Below, piece by piece: positions 1 through 4,656 of a stretch of DNA of 12,537 nt. The stretch covers positions 1 through 12,537 of the forward strand of contig JBQTGY010000086.1 of the NCBI GenBank assembly GCA_052390415.1, written 5' to 3'. Every line of letters starts with the position of its first letter. Positions within the stretch are counted from its first letter, which is position 1. The DNA is from JANNWF01 sp052390415 (GTDB taxonomy: Bacteria > Pseudomonadota > Gammaproteobacteria > Xanthomonadales > Xanthomonadaceae). Under the pieces are notes generated by a model, which was not told where the DNA came from, ran no database searches, and saw nothing but the letters and a program-made list of their open reading frames with translations. The translations under genes and the position numbers were made by a program.

Positions 1-104
1 AGACCAAGTGAGCATCGTGCCAGCGGGAAAACGCAGCGAACACTTTGTCATTTTGAGATTCATCACTTTTGACGAGGCGCACCAACGAAGTTCGGGCGTT
101 TTTT
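1..104. other. Left-edge sequence, no certain gene
   Basis: No complete gene is visible here. One forward frame is open from base 2 to a TGA at 146-148 (about 48 codons, no start in the window). It could be the tail of a gene beginning to the left, but its last part runs through the dispersed repeat that begins at 105, which argues that the open frame is partly accidental. No family was recognised. Confidence 0.3.
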
Positions 105-134
105 CGCGACCTCATGAAATGTCCGGGCTAGTGG
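105..134 (+). repeat. 30-bp dispersed repeat, copy A
   Basis: This 30-bp sequence begins CGCGACCTCATGAAATGTCC and ends in GGGCTAGTGG. It recurs in inverted orientation at 2215-2244 with 29 of 30 bases identical, and a diverged copy in the same orientation starts at 2521. The A and B copies enclose the lipoprotein, SPFH and regulator genes. No transposase is present, so it is best described as a dispersed intergenic repeat or the end of a non-autonomous element. Confidence 0.75.
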
Positions 135-297
135 GCTGTGACGGATGAAGCGGAAGTGGGATCGCGACGGGATGGGGGCGTGATGGACGCCGCTCCGGAG
201 CGAGGCCAATAGCCAAAGCCATTGGCGGAGTGAGGAGCTAGTCCAGCGCGGCCAGACCTAGCGAGCTACTTTCGATTTGTCCGTTACAGTCCACTAG
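128..297. repeat. Palindrome-ended repeat element (MITE-like or REP-like)
   Basis: The left end CTAGTGGGCTGTGACGGA (128-145) is matched in inverted orientation by TCCGTTACAGTCCACTAG (280-297), with 16 of 18 positions paired. The roughly 170 bp between the ends is non-coding and has further local symmetry, for example GCTCCGGAGC and a GCCAAT/ATTGGC stem. The left end overlaps dispersed repeat copy A. The layout resembles a miniature inverted-repeat or REP-type element. Whether it is mobile, or a structured RNA, cannot be decided from one copy. Confidence 0.55.
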
Positions 298-343
298 TTT
301 GAAGCCCATCCTTCGAAGCTGAAACCACCGGGAAGCTCAATCC

Positions 344-613
344 ATGCAGCCAGCTTCGATATTTCTGAGTGTTGCTCTGGCGATGCTCACGGCGGGTTGC
401 TCGGATTCACCCGCACCCGCAGACCCATCGGCGCCCCTTGCAAACGGCGACTCCACCGTCAGCGAACCATTGCCAGCTGCCGCACCCGCGATCGATGGCC
501 ACGAGTTGGAGCGGGCGATTCAGGACCCGCTTGATCGCGCCCGCGCCATGGAAGGTGAAATTCTGAAGGCCGCTGATGAGGCAGACAAAGCCATGGAAGA
601 CCAAGGCGATTGA
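344..613 (+). CDS. Small putative lipoprotein
   Basis: This 89-residue protein has a short hydrophobic signal sequence (about residues 5-17) ending in L-T-A-G-C, so Cys19 is the likely lipid-modified first residue of the mature protein. A proline/alanine/serine-rich stretch of about 30 residues follows, then an acidic, probably helical C-terminus with Glu-Arg-Ala and Glu-Ala-Asp-Lys patterns. The start at 344 is supported by GGAAG at 331-335, eight bases upstream. The mature form would be a membrane-tethered periplasmic peptide of about 70 residues. No domain family was recognised and no function is proposed. It sits alone, about 550 bp upstream of the SPFH gene, with the palindrome-ended repeat just before it. 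The Thr at lipobox position -3 is less common than Leu. Confidence 0.7.
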   Translation: MQPASIFLSVALAMLTAGCSDSPAPADPSAPLANGDSTVSEPLPAAAPAIDGHELERAIQDPLDRARAMEGEILKAADEADKAMEDQGD

Positions 614-1056
614 GAGCCCGAATTCCATTCAGAGGGACCACCGCATTTGAAACGTGAGTGGCCAGCGTCCGCTCTGCTTCGTGTTTGATCCCGATCAGCA
701 CATGTCCAGATTGCCGCGCCGCGTTCAACCCCAAGCCAGGGCACACCTCCCGTAGCTTCTCTTTTCCCCGCCTCCGGGCAGAGGCGCGTGCGACGAGTGA
801 AGCGGAGGGCCCATTGGCAGGCTGTCCAGTGGTTGGAATGCGATGAGTTCCGGGTTGGTCCTGCCCACGACGTGGCAATGCCCTTTGGCCAACGCGGCAA
901 CAACCAAATTTTCGACTTTTTCTGCCGCGATCCATCTGCGCTCCAGCCCAAGAAGCTTCACCTCTGAAAATCTCGCGGTTTCAGCCCCAATCAACTCGCG
1001 ACAAACATTCAGCGTCTCCCCAGCTGAAGACGTCGCGGCCTGGCTGATGACATGAC
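614..1056. other. Long gene-poor stretch with a weak minus-strand open frame
   Basis: No convincing gene lies here. On the minus strand a frame is open from just after a stop near 1065 down to a TGA at 725-727. It could start at TTG 994, giving 89 residues, but has no ATG and no clear Shine-Dalgarno sequence. Its upstream half reads like plausible protein (for example LLGLERRWIAAEKVENLVVA) with codon first positions rich in purines. The downstream half is a Pro/Gly-rich stretch typical of non-coding GC-rich DNA. It may be a decayed gene remnant. Forward-strand frames across 658-1055 look like shadows. Confidence 0.3.
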
Positions 1057-1085
1057 TTGCAGACTAGATATCGTTTTGATATCTT
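1057..1085 (+). promoter_or_regulatory. Candidate promoter with 19-bp palindromic operator
   Basis: AGATATC-GTTTT-GATATCT at 1066-1084 is a perfect 7-bp inverted repeat around a 5-bp spacer. It lies about 80 bp upstream of the SPFH start. A weak promoter can be drawn through it: TTGCAG at 1057-1062, a 17-bp spacer, and TATCTT at 1080-1085, so the right arm would cover the -10 box. A protein bound there would block transcription. The small ribbon-helix-helix protein encoded downstream is the obvious candidate for autoregulation; that link is inference. Confidence 0.5.
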
Positions 1086-1165
1086 TTGCCCATCACACCC
1101 CAAACACGTGTCGGTCACAACGCGTCAATCGTCGGCCCACCAAGCGTCAACCAAGGAGCAATGTC

Positions 1166-2017
1166 ATGAAAGAACTGAACCTCAACTCTCGCTCGGGCAT
1201 TCCCACTCTGCTCGCTCTCATCGGCGCGCTGATCGTCTCTGTGGCGATGGTCGTCACCGGGCCGCCGCTGCTGAAGATCGCTGGCGTACTCGCCATCGCA
1301 GTGCTGTTGTTTTGCGCCGCCGGCTTCTACATGGTGGAGCCCAATCAGGCAGCGGTCGTGACCTTGTTTGGTCGCTATGTGGGCTCGGTCAAGGAAGCGG
1401 GACTGCGTTGGAACAACCCGTTCTTTGCCAAACGCAAACTGTCTTTGCGTGTGCGCAATTTCGAAAGCGGGCGGCTCAAGGTCAACGAGCTGGAAGGCAG
1501 CCCGATCGAGATCGCCGCCGTGATTGTCTGGCGCGTCGTCGATTCTGCCGAGGCGGTCTTCAACGTTGACGACTACGAGAGCTTCGTCCATGTGCAGTCG
1601 GAGTCAGCGTTGCGCGCCATGGCGACCAGCTATCCATATGACTCGCACGACAACGGCGGCATCTCGCTGCGCAGCCACCAGGCTGAAATTTCACAGCATC
1701 TGAAAGAGCAGCTGGATGAGCGCCTGAACACCGCTGGCGTTGACGTGGTCGACGCACGCATCAGCCACCTTGCCTACGCGCCGGAAATTGCGCAGGCGAT
1801 GCTGCAACGCCAACAGGCTGGCGCGGTCATCGCTGCGCGCACGCGTATCGTCGAAGGAGCGGTCGGCATGGTCGAAATGGCCTTGGACCAACTGAAAACG
1901 AAGGGCGTGGTCGAACTCGACAACGAGCGCCGCGCAGCCATGGTCAGCAATCTGTTGGTGGTGTTGTGCTCGGATCGTGCGGCGCAGCCTGTCGTCAACG
2001 CCGGCTCGCTGTACTGA
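1166..2017 (+). CDS. SPFH/Band 7 domain membrane protein
   Basis: This 283-residue protein begins with two hydrophobic segments (about 12-32 and 36-55). The following part has the hallmarks of an SPFH (stomatin/prohibitin/flotillin) domain: MVEPNQAAVVTLFGRYVGSV at about 56-75, GLRWNNPF at 79-86, a VNELEGSPIEIAAVIVWRV strand region at 106-124, and the GVDVVDARISHLAYAPEIAQ motif at 191-210 leading into a long Ala/Gln/Arg-rich helix. SPFH proteins form oligomeric membrane scaffolds, often tied to stress or protease control; the job of this member is unknown. The start at 1166 is preferred over an upstream in-frame ATG at 1052 because AAGGAG (1153-1158) sits seven bases before it and the extension would run through the palindromic operator. 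The regulator gene starts 34 bp downstream, probably in the same operon. Confidence 0.9.
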   Translation: MKELNLNSRSGIPTLLALIGALIVSVAMVVTGPPLLKIAGVLAIAVLLFCAAGFYMVEPNQAAVVTLFGRYVGSVKEAGLRWNNPFFAKRKLSLRVRNFESGRLKVNELEGSPIEIAAVIVWRVVDSAEAVFNVDDYESFVHVQSESALRAMATSYPYDSHDNGGISLRSHQAEISQHLKEQLDERLNTAGVDVVDARISHLAYAPEIAQAMLQRQQAGAVIAARTRIVEGAVGMVEMALDQLKTKGVVELDNERRAAMVSNLLVVLCSDRAAQPVVNAGSLY

Positions 2018-2051
2018 TAAGCGACAGACTGGTCATGCTTGGCACATCGCC

Positions 2052-2237
2052 ATGAGCGAAAAAAAAGCCTATCCGCTGAGGATCAACGCGCAGGTGCTGG
2101 ATGCCGTCCAGCGCCTCGCCGATGACGAATTGCGCTCTCTCAACGCGCAGATCGAGTATCTGCTGCGTGAAGCGTTGCGGCAGCGTGGACGACTCAAGGT
2201 GGGCTCGGTCGAGTCCACTAGCCCAGACATTTCATGA
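2052..2237 (+). CDS. Arc-like ribbon-helix-helix DNA-binding protein
   Basis: This 61-residue protein fits the MetJ/Arc ribbon-helix-helix fold: a short strand at about 5-11 (KAYPLRI), a first helix at about 12-26, a turn with Leu30-Asn31, and a second helix at about 31-44 (NAQIEYLLREALRQ). Such dimers insert the paired strand into the DNA major groove, with Lys, Arg and Asn side chains reading bases. The gene follows the SPFH gene by 34 bp, so it is probably co-transcribed, and the palindrome at 1066-1084 is a plausible target. No strong Shine-Dalgarno precedes ATG 2052. A run of eight A bases covers codons 3-5. The last seven residues and the stop codon lie inside inverted repeat copy B, so the native C-terminus appears to have been replaced. 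It has no visible toxin partner. Confidence 0.8.
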   Translation: MSEKKAYPLRINAQVLDAVQRLADDELRSLNAQIEYLLREALRQRGRLKVGSVESTSPDIS

Positions 2238-2546
2238 GGTCGCGTGAAAATGCCTTCTTCCGGTTGCTGCACAAGGCAATCCGTCGAATGGTGCTTCGAA
2301 CAGACTGTCCGCCCGCATTTTCCCGCTGGCGCGGCGCTCGTTCGGCGGCTTCGCCACTACGCGAGGCTATCGCCCCGATGTCCTTTCCGGCGATCGCTGC
2401 GTTGGTCGCTCGCTGCGCGAGCCGCCTTCGCATTCGCTCGGTCGTCGCCGCAATGGGCCCACCATTCCGGCTCCTCACGCCCCGCGCCTTGCGCTCGCCG
2501 AAAAGTCCTGCGCGATCATCCGCGCCCCTCATGAAATATCCGGACT
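2215..2546. repeat. Gene-free element bounded by inverted repeats (copies B and C)
   Basis: The left end (2215-2244) is the 30-bp repeat in inverted orientation to copy A. The right end, starting CGCGCCCCTCATGAAATATC at 2521, is a diverged copy facing it, sharing CCTCATGAAAT and TCCGG. The roughly 275 bp between them have several short open frames on both strands, all rich in Arg, Ser, Ala and Pro, which is typical of non-coding GC-rich DNA. I see no transposase and no credible gene. This is probably a non-autonomous repeat element. The left end has run into the regulator gene. Confidence 0.55.
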
Positions 2547-2581
2547 GGCGACTCTGAAGCTTCGCCGTAACTGCTTGCACC

Positions 2582-2613
2582 TGAAAAGAAAACCCGCCGC
2601 AGCATGTTGCGGC
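2582..2613 (-). terminator. Rho-independent terminator shape, minus strand, no matching gene
   Basis: Read on the minus strand, GCCGCA-ACATGC-TGCGGC (2596-2613) forms a 6-bp GC-rich hairpin and is followed by GGGTTTTCTTTT. That is the classic shape of an intrinsic terminator. No minus-strand gene lies to its right before the forward-strand protease gene. It could therefore block antisense transcription, be a relic, or belong to the neighbouring repeat element. Confidence 0.5.
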
Positions 2614-2689
2614 CGGACTCGGCGTCGGCTCTTGCGTGCGTCACGACCGCCGCGCGTTGGACCGCACGAAAAGCCTCATGGAGAATGGA

Positions 2690-3433
2690 ATGCTCGAAAA
2701 TCAAAAGCTCCGCTTGGGCATAACGCTGTGGCTCGCTGCGATGGCCGGCGTTGTCGTCCTGTCACTGACAGTAATCCCACAACTTTTGGAAAAGGCACCG
2801 CAGTCCGTTCCACTTGAAGTTGCGGTTGCTGCAAGCGTGGCTCAGAGCGGTGTGCTGCTTGCTTTGGCTGTCTGGGGCGGCGTTGCCCTCTCACGGCCGC
2901 TAGGCCTCGGGGCGCCCGCTACCGAGGCGGCGCTGTCTGGCACCGGAACTTGGCCCGCATTAAGGCGTCAACTGCTTCCCGCGGCGATTGCCGGAGTTTT
3001 CGTTGGCGGCCTGCTCGTGCTTTCGGCGCGTGTCGCCCCTGCCGAGCTTCTTGCGCTTGGTCAAACCATGGAAATCCCGGTTGCCGCGAAGCTGCTGTAC
3101 GGAGGCGTTACGGAAGAAGTGCTCATGCGCTGGGGGCTGATGACCGCCCTGCTTTGGCTGCCGTGGCGCTTAATCCAAAAGCGGGTTGGTCTTCCGCGTA
3201 CGTCTTACGTGGTGGGTGCAATCGTTGTTGCAGCGCTGCTGTTCGGAATTTTGCACCTGCCCGCAGCGGCGGCAATGGGCGCAAGTCTCGACCCTGCTGT
3301 CGTCGCTTACGTCATTGCCGGCAACACTGTGCCCGGAGTGTTGTTCGGCGTCCTTTATTGGCGCTACGGTCTTGAGGCAGCGATCATCGCGCATGCGCTT
3401 GGGCATGCCGTTAGCGTCCTGGCCGCTGTCTAA
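2690..3433 (+). CDS. CPBP family intramembrane metalloprotease
   Basis: This 247-residue, strongly hydrophobic protein has perhaps seven to eight membrane segments. It carries the three signature motifs of the CPBP (CAAX protease and bacteriocin-processing, ABI) family: EEVLMR at 142-147 (Glu142, Glu143, Arg147), FGILH at 185-189 (His189), and HALGH at 235-239 (His235, His239). In the structurally studied relative Rce1 these residues form the active site within the membrane. Bacterial members process peptides, give immunity to bacteriocins or act in regulation; the substrate here is unknown. The start at 2690 is chosen because GGAG at 2680-2683 lies six bases before it; in-frame ATGs at 2636 and 2678 lack such a site. 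It stands alone between a repeat element and the M15 gene, with no bacteriocin gene nearby. Confidence 0.85.
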   Translation: MLENQKLRLGITLWLAAMAGVVVLSLTVIPQLLEKAPQSVPLEVAVAASVAQSGVLLALAVWGGVALSRPLGLGAPATEAALSGTGTWPALRRQLLPAAIAGVFVGGLLVLSARVAPAELLALGQTMEIPVAAKLLYGGVTEEVLMRWGLMTALLWLPWRLIQKRVGLPRTSYVVGAIVVAALLFGILHLPAAAAMGASLDPAVVAYVIAGNTVPGVLFGVLYWRYGLEAAIIAHALGHAVSVLAAV

Positions 3434-3559
3434 CTGCTCGAGCGGAACGAAGTGGGAACATCTGTTGCTTCCGGATAGATGGTCGTTCCATCGCTGTTTA
3501 GCGCGGCTATATCCGCATCCCGATGGCCGAACTGACGCCATTCTCGCTAAGCTGCCTAA
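3434..3559. other. Intergenic gap, no terminator seen
   Basis: This 126-bp gap separates the two forward-strand genes. Apart from a 5-bp hairpin (GATGG-TCGTT-CCATC) with no T-run, nothing recognisable was found. No convincing promoter for the next gene is visible. Confidence 0.4.
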
Positions 3560-4360
3560 ATGCGCATTAGCCACCCACACATGATCAATCGGCCGGAGAT
3601 TGAACTCTGGCCGGCGCCACTCTTGCGGGCCCGCAGCAGCCGCGACGCACGGGTCATGGCCTCGGCTGAGTGGGTGCTGCGGCGCAAATGCGATGGTCGG
3701 TTTCTGGCTGTTGTCGGTGCTTCGAAGGTGACGCCGCTGCACCACAATGTGGAGCGGCAGCGCGGATATACCGACGCCTTGCTTGCGCTGGGTCTTGTCC
3801 CTTCCGCGAATGCGCACCGACGTGAAAACGCTGCGCGCGAGTCTTCGCCTGCCAGCGGAATTGCAGCCCTTGGAATCGCCCCCAACTACGCAGATCAGCG
3901 TGACTTGCCGATCATCCCAGAGCCAGCGCTACTTCAACTCGCAGGATTTGATCGCTACCGACGACCACTTTGGCTGCTGCCAGCGGCCGCGCACGCATGG
4001 CAGCGAATGCGCGCCGCCGCTACCCGCGACAACCTGAACTTACAGGCGATTTCCGGCTATCGCAGCGTGCACTACCAGCACGCAATCATTGCGCGCAAGC
4101 TGGCGCGTGGCATGAGCATCGATGCCATTCTCAGCGTCAATGCCGCGCCGGGATATTCCGAGCACCACAGCGGTTGCGCCATCGACATCAGTTGCGAGGG
4201 CGAACCCGCCGCAGAAGCCAGCTTCGAGCTGACCTCAGCGTTCGTCTGGTTGACCGCGCACGCCGCAGAGTTTGGCTTTGTGATGAGCTATCCGCGTGGC
4301 AATCGGCACGGCGTGATGTTCGAGCCTTGGCATTGGTGCTGGCATCCGCCCGCTGTTTAG
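3560..4360 (+). CDS. M15 family zinc D-Ala-D-Ala carboxypeptidase-like protein
   Basis: Residues from about 105 to 266 match the VanY/M15 peptidase domain. The motifs are SGYRS at 165-169 (Arg168), PGYSEHHSGCAID at 197-209 with zinc ligands His202 and Asp209, and EPWHW at 255-259 with catalytic Glu255 and third ligand His258. Family members trim the terminal D-Ala from peptidoglycan stem peptides or act as L,D/D,D-peptidases. No signal peptide is visible, unusual for an enzyme of cell-wall peptides, though export could depend on a different start. The first 100 or so residues are an extension not usual for compact M15 proteins; they contain EWVLRRKCDGRFLAVVGAS and match nothing I know. The start is uncertain: ATGs at 3560, 3581 and 3656 all lack a clear Shine-Dalgarno. 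The domain is convincing; the N-terminus is not. Confidence 0.8.
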   Translation: MRISHPHMINRPEIELWPAPLLRARSSRDARVMASAEWVLRRKCDGRFLAVVGASKVTPLHHNVERQRGYTDALLALGLVPSANAHRRENAARESSPASGIAALGIAPNYADQRDLPIIPEPALLQLAGFDRYRRPLWLLPAAAHAWQRMRAAATRDNLNLQAISGYRSVHYQHAIIARKLARGMSIDAILSVNAAPGYSEHHSGCAIDISCEGEPAAEASFELTSAFVWLTAHAAEFGFVMSYPRGNRHGVMFEPWHWCWHPPAV

Positions 4361-4374
4361 GAGCTTTCAGCACT

Positions 4375-4393
4375 CCGTTCCCGTTCCCGTTCC
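4375..4393. repeat. Short 6-bp tandem repeat
   Basis: The hexamer CCGTTC occurs three times in a row just after the M15 stop codon. It is a short microsatellite-like tract without any coding context. Confidence 0.6.
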
Positions 4394-4444
4394 GCTGTCG
4401 CGGAGCAAACAACGCTGTTCGCGAGCTTCGAAAGAGCAACGTCT

Positions 4445-4614
4445 TCAACGCGGAGGCGCAGAGGGCGCAGAGTTTCGCGTAGAAATGCGACGTCATGGCC
4501 CGAAGCTGGAAACGGCAACCTCCTCCTCCGCGTTTCTCTGCGTTCCTCCGCGTTCCTCCGCGTTCCTCCGCGTTCCTCTGCGTTTCTCCGCGTTTCTCTG
4601 CGCCTCCGCGTTGA
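4445..4614. repeat. NAEAQRAQ-type repeat element with 19-bp inverted ends
   Basis: TCAACGCGGAGGCGCAGAG at 4445-4463 reappears exactly, in inverted orientation, at 4596-4614. Read forward, the left arm encodes the peptide NAEAQRAQ, a familiar signature of a purine-rich repeat scattered through several bacterial genomes and often mis-annotated as protein. Between the arms lies the 10-bp tandem array. The element fills the gap between two convergent genes, a position where insertions do least harm. No transposase is present. Confidence 0.7.
4521..4610. repeat. 10-bp tandem repeat array, about nine units
   Basis: Nine consecutive 10-bp units fit exactly in register, of the forms CGTTCCTCCG, CGTTTCTCTG and CGTTTCTCCG, with the first (TCCTCCTCCG) and last (CGCCTCCGCG) units diverged. 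Variation is almost entirely C/T. The strong strand asymmetry (pyrimidines on the plus strand) could allow slippage or triplex formation. Copy number probably varies between strains. Confidence 0.8.
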
Positions 4615-4640
4615 GGCTTCGCTCTGGATGTTTGATGTCA

Positions 4641-4654
4641 GCGGCAAAGGCCGC
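4641..4654 (-). terminator. Weak hairpin downstream of the efflux operon
   Basis: GCGGC-AAAG-GCCGC is a perfect 5-bp stem just beyond the last permease's stop codon. On the minus strand it is followed by TGACATC rather than a T-run, so it is at best a poor intrinsic terminator or an RNA 3'-end protecting stem. Confidence 0.25.
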
Positions 4655-4656
4655 GG

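Noticed and set aside
1052..1165. Upstream in-frame extension of the SPFH gene
   Set aside because: The extension crosses the palindrome and has no ribosome-binding site, whereas AAGGAG sits seven bases before ATG 1166.
2052..2237. Toxin-antitoxin pair involving the RHH protein
   Set aside because: RHH proteins are often antitoxins, but the neighbouring upstream gene is an SPFH membrane protein and downstream is a gene-free repeat. No toxin-sized gene is present.
2218..2580. 120-residue minus-strand open frame in the repeat element
   Set aside because: Composition is Arg/Ala/Gly-rich with no recognisable motif and no ribosome-binding site. It overlaps repeat ends at both borders.
3170..3817. 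215-residue minus-strand open frame across the end of the protease gene and start of the M15 gene
   Set aside because: It overlaps the conserved CPBP motifs on the other strand and has no recognisable domain.
2690..4360. Bacteriocin or vancomycin-resistance cluster from the CPBP and M15 genes
   Set aside because: No bacteriocin precursor, transporter, ligase or two-component genes are adjacent. Both families are common as lone housekeeping genes.
4445..4614. CRISPR array
   Set aside because: The units are 10 bp and contiguous, with no unique spacers and no cas genes.
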